Made by a program: the position numbers and the translations under genes. A DNA stretch of 6,477 nt from Acidobacteriota bacterium (GTDB lineage: Bacteria; Acidobacteriota; Vicinamibacteria; Vicinamibacterales; UBA2999): assembly GCA_947478985.1 (NCBI GenBank), contig CANJYC010000107.1, positions 1 through 6,477 of the forward strand, in the 5' to 3' direction. Below, in pieces: positions 1 through 5,809 of the stretch. The notes under the pieces were generated by a model. That model had not been told where the DNA came from, did no database searches, and saw only the letters and a list, made by a program, of their open reading frames with translations. The stretch's first letter is position 1. Every line of letters starts with the position of its first letter.

Positions 1-528
1 CGGGTTGAAGTTCGCGAACACGTTCGACGTGACCTGCTTGTTGTTGTTGAACGTGACGGCCAGGCTGCCGCCGCCCCACTTGAGGGTCTGCGCGAGGCCC
101 GCGTTGTAGGTCGTCGTGTCGTTCTCGACGACCGAACCGCCGTTCAACTGGCTGGTCGGTGCCTGCACCACGGCGCGCTGGCCGATCTGCGAGGTCGCCG
201 TTGGCCGGTAGGCGGCCGACAGGCGGGCAATGTTGAGGTCGAAGGTTTGCGGATTCAGCCGCTCGACAGCCAGTTCGAGGTTCCGCTCCAGGGCCCGCGC
301 GGTTGCCTCGTCGACAGTCAGCGCCACGTCGGCGCCGGCCGCAGGCGGGGCGGCCGCGGGGCTCGTCTGGTCGCGTTCCGCGCGTGCCGCGACGAACTGC
401 TGCGCTGCACGACGGGCGATATCGTCGATACGCACCCGCTCCTCAGTCGCGCGTTGGGCGGCCGCGGGTGCGACGGGCAGGGTAATCAGGGCAAGGGTGG
501 TCGCAAGGACGGTAACGAACTGCTTCAT
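1..528 (-). CDS. TolC-family outer-membrane efflux/export protein, N-terminal part (cut by window edge)
   Basis: An open frame runs from an ATG at 528 to the left edge with no stop, giving 176 visible residues. Residues 1-24 form a clear signal peptide: Lys2, a hydrophobic stretch, and cleavage after APAAA before Gln25. A low-complexity Ala/Pro linker lies around residues 55-66. The segment that follows, LTVDEATARALERNLELAVE, matches the usual start of the outer-membrane efflux protein (OEP) domain. Next comes an IARLSAAYRPT-like helix, then a region rich in Asn, Thr and Gly that fits outer-membrane beta strands. TolC-type proteins normally exceed 400 residues, so more than half is missing. 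By family it would form a trimeric outer-membrane channel for efflux or type I secretion; the substrate cannot be told. The start lies 8 nt after the stop of the spy-like gene and has no clear Shine-Dalgarno, so translational coupling is likely. Inner-membrane pump genes may lie beyond the edge. Confidence 0.85.
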   Translation of the reverse strand, partial: MKQFVTVLATTLALITLPVAPAAAQRATEERVRIDDIARRAAQQFVAARAERDQTSPAAAPPAAGADVALTVDEATARALERNLELAVERLNPQTFDLNIARLSAAYRPTATSQIGQRAVVQAPTSQLNGGSVVENDTTTYNAGLAQTLKWGGGSLAVTFNNNKQVTSNVFANFNP

Positions 529-536
529 GTGTCTAT

Positions 537-971
537 TCAACGCGTGTGCGATCGGTCCCGCTCATCATCGCGCTGGCGAAGGATGGCAGTGAGTTTGGCG
601 TGCTGGTCCGCCGTGAGTACGCGGCGCATGTGTACCAGCTGCAGTGAACGTGATTTGTTGAGGGCGGCCCGGGCCTGCTCGACGACGTCGACCTGCGCAA
701 TCGTCGCCGCATAATCGCCCTTGGAGACGAGCTTGTTGAAGTCCGCTTCGGCCACGTCCAGCGCCTCCTTCTGCTTCCGCAGGGCTGGCAGATAGGACTG
801 GAAGATTTCTTCGAGACGTGTGGACTGTTCCTTGGTCAGGCCAAGCTCGTTCTGGATCTTGTCGGCCTGCCACCACTTGAAGCGCTGGGCTGCTGCCGGG
901 GCCGGCAGCAGAAGCGCCGCGAGCAGCACGAATACAGCGCAGCGTCCAAGAGCGGTATGGGTGGAAATCAT
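537..971 (-). CDS. Spy/CpxP-like periplasmic protein (LTxxQ family, metal-resistance type)
   Basis: This is a 144-residue exported protein. Residues 1-28 form a signal peptide with Arg10, a Val/Leu/Ala-rich core and the cleavage context APAAA before Gln29. The mature part is predicted all-helical and carries two LTxxQ-type motifs, LTKEQ at residues 45-49 and LTADQ at 119-123. That spacing is the hallmark of the Spy/CpxP/ZraP superfamily of periplasmic chaperones and metal or stress sensors. Aromatic KWWQ at 32-35 and an MRRVLT segment before the second motif fit this group. The charged C-terminus (134-144) is probably disordered. No His-rich metal site is visible, so a chaperone-like role is as likely as metal sensing. 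The ATG at 971 gives an intact signal peptide but has no Shine-Dalgarno; the preceding bases could fold as CTGG-CAG-CCAG. The gene lies 81 bp after the anti-sigma gene and 8 bp before the tolC-like gene. It is a likely regulon output of the adjacent ECF sigma factor. Confidence 0.85.
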   Translation of the reverse strand: MISTHTALGRCAVFVLLAALLLPAPAAAQRFKWWQADKIQNELGLTKEQSTRLEEIFQSYLPALRKQKEALDVAEADFNKLVSKGDYAATIAQVDVVEQARAALNKSRSLQLVHMRRVLTADQHAKLTAILRQRDDERDRSHTR

Positions 972-988
972 GGCTGGCTGCCAGGTAT

Positions 989-1015
989 TACGACCGGTAC
1001 ACGTACGGCGTTTAC
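989..1015 (-). promoter_or_regulatory. Candidate ECF-type promoter of the spy-like gene
   Basis: Reading the minus strand, GTAAAC (1015-1010) is followed after 17 nt by CGTA (992-989). An AAC-containing -35 and a CGT-containing -10 at this spacing are typical of ECF sigma promoters. The same arrangement occurs upstream of the sigma gene itself, at 2289-2264. Transcription would start near 981-983, leaving a leader of about 10 nt before the ATG at 971. An alternative reading is a sigma-70 -10 box, TAATAC, at 991-986, but no good -35 accompanies it. Confidence 0.45.
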
Positions 1016-1042
1016 TCCCACTGCGTCAGATAGATACGCCGT
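1005..1042. repeat. Short inverted repeat (7-bp arms) between anti-sigma and spy-like genes
   Basis: ACGGCGT at 1005-1011 and ACGCCGT at 1036-1042 are perfect inverted arms separated by 24 nt. The left arm overlaps the proposed -35 box of the spy-like promoter. It could be an operator or part of a weak RNA hairpin in read-through transcripts. The loop is long, no T-tract follows, and arms this short can arise by chance in GC-rich DNA. Confidence 0.3.
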
Positions 1043-1052
1043 CACCGCGCTG

Positions 1053-1613
1053 CTACCGGACTTCCCAGGCCCGCGGGGTCAGGTCGTGCAGGGACCGCAG
1101 GTCAGTGCCGCCTGGGCTGTCGGCCGCCATCTCAACCTGCCCGAGGAATTCGTCCTCGGAAAAGGCGGTCGGGACGGCGCGAAATCCTGGAGGAGCGGTG
1201 TCAGTTGCGACTACGGTCGCGATGGCGCCGCGGGGAACAGTCTGCGTCGCATGCCCGGCCAGCAGGCCGATGACCAGGCCGGCCGCAGCCGCCGCAGCCA
1301 TCCAACGGGTGTCAGGACGCGACCGCCAGGCCTGGCCTTCGCGGGTATGTCTGGGGAATGCGATGACGCGCCCAGGGCGACCATCCTGCTCAAGTCGCTG
1401 AAGAATACGCGCATGCTGGCGCTCCAGCCGCTCTGCGGGGAAGGCGGCATCTGCATCGGCGACCGCCGTGACGTGCGCGTCCGCGAGCAGGGCCGCGAAC
1501 TCGGCATACCGCTGCTGGCAGGCAGGACAGTGCGCGGCTTCTCGGGCGTCCGCCCCGTCGAGGCAGAGCGCGATGAGCCGATCGTCGGACAGATGGCCGT
1601 GGGTCTTCAGCAT
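1053..1613 (-). CDS. Membrane-anchored anti-sigma factor (zinc-finger type) for the adjacent ECF sigma factor
   Basis: This is a 186-residue protein that should hold the neighbouring sigma factor inactive at the inner membrane. The N-terminal cytoplasmic part begins MLKTHGHLSDDRL, a start common in zinc-finger anti-sigma proteins, and has HCPAC at residues 28-32. One hydrophobic segment at about 105-120 (Ala-rich, then GLVIGLLAG) is the predicted transmembrane helix, with a periplasmic tail of about 65 residues ending SLHDLTPRAWEVR. I chose the ATG at 1613 because GGAG at 1625-1622 sits 8 nt upstream; a GTG at 1634 is in frame but would overlap the sigma gene and lacks such a site. The start is 2 nt after the sigma stop, so the two are probably translationally coupled. 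One oddity is that the usual H-x3-C-x2-C is not met: His28 directly precedes Cys29, although His5, His7 and Cys17 could help. The role is inferred from motif, topology and position. Confidence 0.85.
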   Translation of the reverse strand: MLKTHGHLSDDRLIALCLDGADAREAAHCPACQQRYAEFAALLADAHVTAVADADAAFPAERLERQHARILQRLEQDGRPGRVIAFPRHTREGQAWRSRPDTRWMAAAAAAGLVIGLLAGHATQTVPRGAIATVVATDTAPPGFRAVPTAFSEDEFLGQVEMAADSPGGTDLRSLHDLTPRAWEVR

Positions 1614-1615
1614 GA

Positions 1616-2260
1616 CTAACGCTCCAGCAGACACCGCAACTTACGGATGGCCCGGAACAGGTGAACGCGAACCGTCGCTTCGCTCAGGCCCAGCGCCTGA
1701 CTGACCTCGGTCGTGCTCTGCTCGGACATCTGGCAGAGCGTGAATACCGTGCGCTGCCGGTCCGGCAACTGCTGGACGGCGGCGCGAATCTCTTGTGCAC
1801 GGTCGCCCGACAGGAGCCGATCTTCAGGGCTCGGATCGGTCGACGGCGGGTCGCAGGCCACCGCTTCCGCATCCGGCGCCATGGGCAGCGACCACCGCCA
1901 CCGCCGCGACCGCGCCTTCCGGAGGTCGAGGCATCCATTCACCAGCACCCGCGTGAACCAGACCTCGAACGGCAATTCCTCGCGGTAGGACGTTATGTGC
2001 GTGAACACCTTGAGGAAGGCGTCCTGCACCGCCTCATCCGCATCGTGCACATCTCTGAGGTACGCGAACGCAATCCGTGACGCGCGCCGCTGCTGCAGCC
2101 CGACCAGCTCGGCAAACCGCTCCCGGGCGGCCTCGCGTTCGCCCGCGACGATCAACGCCTTGACCTCGGCCGCGACCTGCGAATCCTTCGACAACGCTGG
2201 CGGCGACGCCAGGCGATCGCCAGCGGACGGACGCGCGAGGCGGGACGGCGTTCTAGCCAT
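1616..2260 (-). CDS. ECF-family (sigma-70 family) RNA polymerase sigma factor
   Basis: This 214-residue protein has the two-domain layout of an ECF sigma factor, which directs RNA polymerase to a small stress regulon. Sigma region 2 spans about 47-118 and includes YLRDVHDADEAVQDAFLKVF, the region 2.1-2.2 core-binding helix, then the region 2.3-2.4 segment ending near LDLRKARSRR. A loose Pro/Asp-rich linker (about 121-152) leads to region 4 at about 155-212. There LPDRQRTVFTL precedes a helix-turn-helix, TEVSQALGLSEATVRVHLFR, that reads the -35 element. There is no C-terminal extension such as SnoaL. Residues 1-30 are a low-complexity tail absent from most relatives. The ATG at 2260 has no Shine-Dalgarno and lies 3 nt beyond a candidate -10 box, so translation may be leaderless or start later, for example at TTG 2194. 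It heads an operon with its anti-sigma gene 2 nt downstream. Confidence 0.9.
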   Translation of the reverse strand: MARTPSRLARPSAGDRLASPPALSKDSQVAAEVKALIVAGEREAARERFAELVGLQQRRASRIAFAYLRDVHDADEAVQDAFLKVFTHITSYREELPFEVWFTRVLVNGCLDLRKARSRRWRWSLPMAPDAEAVACDPPSTDPSPEDRLLSGDRAQEIRAAVQQLPDRQRTVFTLCQMSEQSTTEVSQALGLSEATVRVHLFRAIRKLRCLLER

Positions 2261-2263
2261 ATA

Positions 2264-2289
2264 TACGGCAGTGGAGCGGCACTGTTTAC
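2264..2289 (-). promoter_or_regulatory. Candidate autoregulatory ECF-type promoter of the sigma operon
   Basis: On the minus strand GTAAAC (2289-2284) is followed after 16 nt by CGTA (2267-2264). This resembles the element upstream of the spy-like gene (GTAAAC, 17 nt, CGTA). ECF sigma factors commonly drive their own operon through such AAC/CGT elements. Predicted transcription would begin around 2257-2260, at or inside the annotated start codon. Confidence 0.45.
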
Positions 2290-2336
2290 CGCAGGTGACG
2301 CATGCGCAAGGGCTCGTGCCTTGGCAGCGGACTAAA

Positions 2337-2342
2337 TATACT
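2337..2342 (+). promoter_or_regulatory. Candidate -10 element for the gatB-ftsE-ftsX operon
   Basis: TATACT matches the sigma-70 -10 consensus at five of six positions and sits in the only AT-rich patch of the divergent region. It predicts transcription from about 2349 and a leader of about 28 nt. No good -35 is found at 16-18 nt upstream; TTGGCA at 2321-2326 is too close (10 nt). Arms CGGAC (2328-2332) and GTCCG (2347-2351) flank the box symmetrically. The reverse strand of the same patch reads TATATT, so it could also serve leftward transcription. Confidence 0.35.
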
Positions 2343-2376
2343 TCAGGTCCGGCATATCCTTAGGTGCGCATCTATT

Positions 2377-3843
2377 ATGAGATTCGAGTCAGTCATCGGC
2401 CTGGAAGTCCACGCCCAGCTCCGTACCAGGAGCAAGATCTTCTGCGGCTGCAGCACCACATTCGGCGCGCCGCCCAATACACACATCTGCCCGGTCTGTC
2501 TCGGGCATCCGGGCGCCCTCCCGGTCCTGAACAGGCAGGCGGTGGACTTTGCGATCAAGGCCGCCCTGGCCCTGGGGTGCGCCGTGCAGGAGACGTCGGT
2601 CTTTGCCCGCAAGAACTACTTCTATCCGGACCTGCCGAAGGGCTACCAGATTTCACAGTACGACCGCCCGCTCGCCCTCGGCGGGGGCATCGATATCACC
2701 GTGGACGGTGTGCCCAAGCGGGTGCGCCTGACCCGTATCCACATGGAAGAGGACGCAGGCAAGTCGCTGCATGAAGGGTTTCCGGACGCTGATCGCCGCA
2801 CGGCGATCGACTTCAACCGCAGCGGCACGCCGCTGATTGAGATCGTGTCCGAGCCCGACATGCGTTCGGCGGCCGAGGCGGCGGAATTCTTCATGCGGCT
2901 GCGCGACACCCTGGTCTGGCTGGGAGTGAACGACGGGAACATGGAGGAAGGGAGCCTGCGCTGCGACGCCAACGTGTCGGTGCGTCCGGTCGGGCAGGAG
3001 CGGCTCGGCACCAAGGCCGAGGTGAAGAACGTCAACTCGTTCCGGTATCTGCAGAAAGCCATTGAGTTCGAGATCGACCGCCAGATCGACCTCGTGTCGT
3101 CGGGCGGGACCGTGGTGCAGGAGACGCGTCTCTTCGACTCGACCAGCGGCCGCACGCACTCGATGCGCAGCAAGGAAGAAGCCCACGACTACCGCTACTT
3201 CCCGGAGCCGGATCTCCCGCCTGTCATCGTGGACGAGGCCCGCAAGGTCGCTCAGCACCCGCGCGATGAGGAGGTGCCCGAGAAGATCCGCCAGCAGATG
3301 GTGGCGCAATTCGGTCTGCCTGACTACGATGCTGGCGTGTTGACGCAGTCACCCGCCGTGAACGCCTACTTCCAGGACACCAATCATCACGTGCACGCGG
3401 GACAGCACCCGAAAGTGGTGAGCAACTGGGTGATGGGCGAAGTGCTGCGCATCGTCAAGGAGCGCGGGGACGATATCGACACGATGCCTGTCCGTCCGCG
3501 TGGGCTGGCCGGGCTGATTACGCTGGTGACCGACGGCGCGATCAGCACCTCGGCTGGCAAGACCGTGCTTGAGGCGATGCTGGCGATGGGCAGCCGCGTC
3601 GACACGGCTGACACCGCGGCGCAGATTGTGGCCGAGCGCGGCCTGGCCCAGGTGGGTGATGAATCGGCCCTGCTCGAGATCATCCGCGACGTCATGGCGC
3701 GGAACGCCGATGCGGTGGCGCAGTATCGTGCCGGTAAACAACAGACCTTCGGATTCCTCGTCGGTCAGGTGATGAAAGGGAGCCGCGGCAAGGCGAACCC
3801 CACTGTCGCCAACGAACTCTTGAAACGGGAGCTTGGCGGGTGA
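2377..3843 (+). CDS. gatB: Aspartyl/glutamyl-tRNA(Asn/Gln) amidotransferase subunit B
   Basis: GatB is the tRNA-binding, kinase-like subunit of the GatCAB complex. It activates Glu-tRNA(Gln) or Asp-tRNA(Asn) with ATP and transfers ammonia supplied by GatA, giving Gln-tRNA(Gln) or Asn-tRNA(Asn). The 488 residues match the usual length of about 475-490. Signatures in order: GLEVHAQL (8-15); a C-x-C and C-x2-C zinc knuckle at Cys23, Cys25, Cys38 and Cys41; KNYFYPDLPKGYQISQYDRP (79-98); HMEEDAGK (122-129); DFNRSGTPLIEIVSEPDMRS (145-164); MEEGSLRCDANVSVRP (189-204); and DYRYFPEPDLPP (271-282). The C-terminal YqeY-like tRNA-binding domain covers about 340-488. I chose the ATG at 2377 because the conserved N-terminus starts there and AGGTG lies at 2362-2366; an upstream in-frame ATG at 2302 adds 25 residues not typical of the family. 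No gatC or gatA is present. The stop overlaps the ftsE start by 4 nt. Confidence 0.97.
   Translation: MRFESVIGLEVHAQLRTRSKIFCGCSTTFGAPPNTHICPVCLGHPGALPVLNRQAVDFAIKAALALGCAVQETSVFARKNYFYPDLPKGYQISQYDRPLALGGGIDITVDGVPKRVRLTRIHMEEDAGKSLHEGFPDADRRTAIDFNRSGTPLIEIVSEPDMRSAAEAAEFFMRLRDTLVWLGVNDGNMEEGSLRCDANVSVRPVGQERLGTKAEVKNVNSFRYLQKAIEFEIDRQIDLVSSGGTVVQETRLFDSTSGRTHSMRSKEEAHDYRYFPEPDLPPVIVDEARKVAQHPRDEEVPEKIRQQMVAQFGLPDYDAGVLTQSPAVNAYFQDTNHHVHAGQHPKVVSNWVMGEVLRIVKERGDDIDTMPVRPRGLAGLITLVTDGAISTSAGKTVLEAMLAMGSRVDTADTAAQIVAERGLAQVGDESALLEIIRDVMARNADAVAQYRAGKQQTFGFLVGQVMKGSRGKANPTVANELLKRELGG
3827..3831 (+). promoter_or_regulatory. Ribosome-binding site of ftsE, inside gatB
   Basis: GGGAG lies 8 nt before the GTG at 3840, within the last codons of gatB. 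It supports the GTG start and independent initiation in addition to coupling through the GTGA overlap. Confidence 0.6.
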
Positions 3844-4499
3844 TTGAGGCGCACAAACTTTCGAAGTTCTACAGCCGTGGCCTGTATGCCCTTCGCGACC
3901 TGTCGTTATCGGTCGGCAAGGGAGAATTCGTGTTCCTTACCGGTCCGAGTGGCGCCGGCAAGTCGACGCTCCTGCGGCTCCTGCTGAGGCAGGAACGGCC
4001 GAGCGAGGGCGACCTGATTGTCAACGGTCATAATCTCTCGACGCTGTCCCGTCGTGACGTACAGGAATATCGTCGCGGGATAGGCTTCGTCTTTCAGGAT
4101 TTCAAGCTGATCGCTTCGCGCACGGTCCTCGAGAACGTGACGTTCGTCCTGGAGGTGCTCGGCGTGCCGCCGGCGCAGCAGCGGCGTCGCGCATTTCAGG
4201 TGCTGAAGTGGGTTGGCTTGCAGCACCGGGTCAACGCCTATCCGCGGGACCTCTCCGGCGGAGAGCAGCAGCGCATTGCCATCGCACGCGCGCTGGCCAA
4301 CGATCCGCTGCTGCTGCTGGCGGACGAGCCCACGGGGAACCTCGACCCTGACCTCTCACTCGAAATCATGAATCTGCTGCGCGAAGTGAACGCCGGTGGG
4401 ACCACGGTGCTTGTCGCGACGCACGACCGCGAACTTATCCGGCTGGTTGGACGCCGCACCATTACGCTCGATCAGGGCCGCATCGTGGAGGAGGCATGA
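3840..4499 (+). CDS. ftsE: Cell-division ATP-binding protein FtsE
   Basis: This 219-residue ABC ATPase has the typical FtsE length of about 220. Visible motifs are Walker A GPSGAGKST (35-43), Q-loop Gln86 in VFQDFKLI, the ABC signature LSGGEQQR (138-145), Walker B LLLLADEP (157-164) with catalytic Glu163, D-loop NLDP (167-170) and H-loop His195 in ATHD. The FQDFKLI segment and the gene's position directly before ftsX distinguish it from LolD/MacB-type ATPases. FtsE pairs with FtsX at the inner face of the division septum. ATP hydrolysis there drives a conformational change that turns on periplasmic peptidoglycan hydrolases, rather than moving a solute. The GTG start overlaps the gatB stop (GTGA) and the stop overlaps the ftsX start (ATGA), so the three genes should be co-transcribed and coupled. 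Confidence 0.96.
   Translation: MIEAHKLSKFYSRGLYALRDLSLSVGKGEFVFLTGPSGAGKSTLLRLLLRQERPSEGDLIVNGHNLSTLSRRDVQEYRRGIGFVFQDFKLIASRTVLENVTFVLEVLGVPPAQQRRRAFQVLKWVGLQHRVNAYPRDLSGGEQQRIAIARALANDPLLLLADEPTGNLDPDLSLEIMNLLREVNAGGTTVLVATHDRELIRLVGRRTITLDQGRIVEEA
4487..4494 (+). promoter_or_regulatory. Ribosome-binding site of ftsX, inside ftsE
   Basis: A purine-rich GGAGGAGG precedes the ATG at 4496, with the first GGAGG 4 nt upstream. It is the strongest Shine-Dalgarno in the window and supports efficient start at the ATGA overlap. Confidence 0.65.
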
Positions 4500-5383
4500 G
4501 AGCGATCGACTATGCCATCCGCGAGGCGTGGGCGAGCCTGTGGCGCAGCCGCGGTGCCAGCGCCTTTGCTGTCGTGGCGATTGCCCTCGCGGTGACCGTG
4601 CTGGGTGCGCTGCTGTTGCTCACCTCGAACGTCGAGCGATTGTTCGCCCAGTGGTCATCGGCGGCGGAGTTTTCGGTCTACCTGCGGGACGACGCGACCT
4701 CGGAGCACCGCGGGGCCATCGAAGCGCTTGTCGATCGGAGTGGCGTCGCAGCAGGGCGCGAGTACGTGTCGAAGGCGCAGGCGCTGTCGCGCTTCCGTCG
4801 TGACTTCACCGAGCTAGACGGGCTGACGCAGGGGCTCGACGACAATCCGTTCCCCGCGTCGGTTGAGGTGCGAGTGCTGGGTGAGGCCGAGCGTGACGGG
4901 CGCGCCGACGCGCTCGTGCAGCGCGTTGCCCGCCTGCCGGGAGTCGCGGATGTTCGGTACGACCGCGAGTGGCTTGGGCGGCTTGCGGCCGGACTGGGGG
5001 CGGTTCGCAGTGTCGGCCTCACGCTGGTCCTGATCATGGCGCTGGCCGCCGGGGTGACCGTCGCGGCCGTGGTGCGCCTCGGGCTGTATGCGCGGCGTGA
5101 CGAGATTGAGGTGATGCGGCTGGTCGGATCGCCGATGGCGTTTATCCGGGGACCGTTTGTGGCCGAGGGCATGATGCAGGGCGGGCTTGGCGCGCTGCTC
5201 GCGCTGGGGCTGCTCTGGGTGGGCTTTGTCGCGTTGGGCGCTTGGTGGGGCGGCCAGCTCTCGCTACTGCTCGATGGGGCCACGCTGCGCTTCCTGCCGC
5301 TGCGGCTTGCAGCCTGGCTCGTCGCCGGAGGCATGCTGGTGGGTGCCGCGGGCGGATTCGCGGCATCTCGGCACGCAGCCTGA
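4496..5383 (+). CDS. ftsX: Cell-division protein FtsX
   Basis: This 295-residue membrane protein has the FtsX layout. A short cytoplasmic N-terminus (AIREAWASLWRSRG) is followed by transmembrane helix 1 at about 22-44 and a periplasmic domain at about 45-172. Helices 2 (about 174-196), 3 (about 226-250) and 4 (about 270-290) follow. The cytoplasmic loop DEIEVMRLVGSPMAFIRGPFVAEG (about 202-225) is the diagnostic FtsX/permease coupling motif that contacts the ATPase. The periplasmic part includes FSVYLRDDAT, a strand typical of the FtsX extracellular domain, and a NPFPASVEV segment also typical of that domain. The domain recruits and activates a peptidoglycan hydrolase or its activator (EnvC in E. 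coli, PcsB or RipC in Gram-positives). It begins at the ATGA overlap with ftsE. No hydrolase or EnvC-like gene follows; the next gene is convergent. Confidence 0.95.
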   Translation: MRAIDYAIREAWASLWRSRGASAFAVVAIALAVTVLGALLLLTSNVERLFAQWSSAAEFSVYLRDDATSEHRGAIEALVDRSGVAAGREYVSKAQALSRFRRDFTELDGLTQGLDDNPFPASVEVRVLGEAERDGRADALVQRVARLPGVADVRYDREWLGRLAAGLGAVRSVGLTLVLIMALAAGVTVAAVVRLGLYARRDEIEVMRLVGSPMAFIRGPFVAEGMMQGGLGALLALGLLWVGFVALGAWWGGQLSLLLDGATLRFLPLRLAAWLVAGGMLVGAAGGFAASRHAA

Positions 5384-5401
5384 CGCCGCGCGCAGCGGTG
5401 C

Positions 5402-5743
5402 TCAGCGACGCTTGCGGGCCGGAGTGCTCATAGCCACTCGTACCGAGTCTCGCGCCCAGGTGGCCAGTTCTTCGGAATCTTCGAGCACCTCAACCGGCAC
5501 CTGGTAGTAGGGCATGGTCATAGCCCTCTCGGCGTACGGCTTGAACGCCGTCATGCCGGCGGCGTCATAGCGGCCACGACTGGTGTCGTCAACCTTCAGA
5601 TAGAGCGTGTCGGCGGCCAGGATCCCGAAGAAGACATCGTCGGCATACAGACCGACGCCCCCGAACATCGCGCGCGCTCGTACGGCCTTCACCCCCGCCA
5701 GTTGTTCAAGCACGAATGCCTTGAAGCCGTCGGTGACGCGCAT
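5402..5743 (-). CDS. TfoX N-terminal-domain protein
   Basis: This is a small protein of 113 residues from the chosen start, consisting almost only of a TfoX N-terminal domain. Recognisable features are FVLEQLAG (10-17), RARAMFGGVGLYADDVFFGIL (22-42), DTLYLKVDD (45-53), a PY-type turn near 69-70, and MPYYQVPVEVLED (77-89) followed by LATWARDS. In Haemophilus and Vibrio TfoX/Sxy regulates competence, but single-domain copies like this are widespread and their role is not established, so I assign no competence function. The basic tail (ARKRR) is short. The ATG at 5743 is chosen because family members usually begin just before the FVLEQL helix. Alternatives in frame are ATG 5800, which would be nearly leaderless from the promoter at 5838-5810, and GTG 5830, which lies inside that promoter. 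None has a good Shine-Dalgarno. It ends 18 bp from the ftsX stop, convergently. Confidence 0.82.
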   Translation of the reverse strand: MRVTDGFKAFVLEQLAGVKAVRARAMFGGVGLYADDVFFGILAADTLYLKVDDTSRGRYDAAGMTAFKPYAERAMTMPYYQVPVEVLEDSEELATWARDSVRVAMSTPARKRR

Positions 5744-5809
5744 GGGGCGAAGCCGGCCTTGCGACGTCGCCGACTTCGCTCCATCGGATGTCCTTGCCAT
5801 GTGCGCGCG

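Noticed and set aside
957..1619. 220-residue plus-strand open frame opposite the anti-sigma and spy-like genes
   Set aside because: It is a GC-rich shadow of two well-supported minus-strand genes, has no recognisable domain, and its composition is that of an antisense frame.
2302..2376. N-terminal extension of gatB from the upstream ATG at 2302
   Set aside because: The added 25 residues are not GatB-like, and the start would lie upstream of the candidate -10 box at 2337.
2653..3309. 218-residue minus-strand open frame inside gatB
   Set aside because: It lies wholly antisense to highly conserved gatB sequence and shows no family motif.
4678..5334. 218-residue Ser/Arg-rich minus-strand open frame inside ftsX
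   Set aside because: Its low-complexity Ser/Arg/Pro composition is typical of an antisense shadow; ftsX is unambiguous.
5391..5416. Possible terminator hairpin at the ftsX/tfoX-like convergent junction
   Set aside because: CGCAGCG and CGCTtGCG can pair only with a bulge, the loop is 11 nt, and there is no T-tract on either strand, so it was not annotated.
5402..5743. Assigning the TfoX-domain gene to natural competence
   Set aside because: Only the N-terminal domain is present and no competence genes are nearby; single-domain copies have no established competence role.
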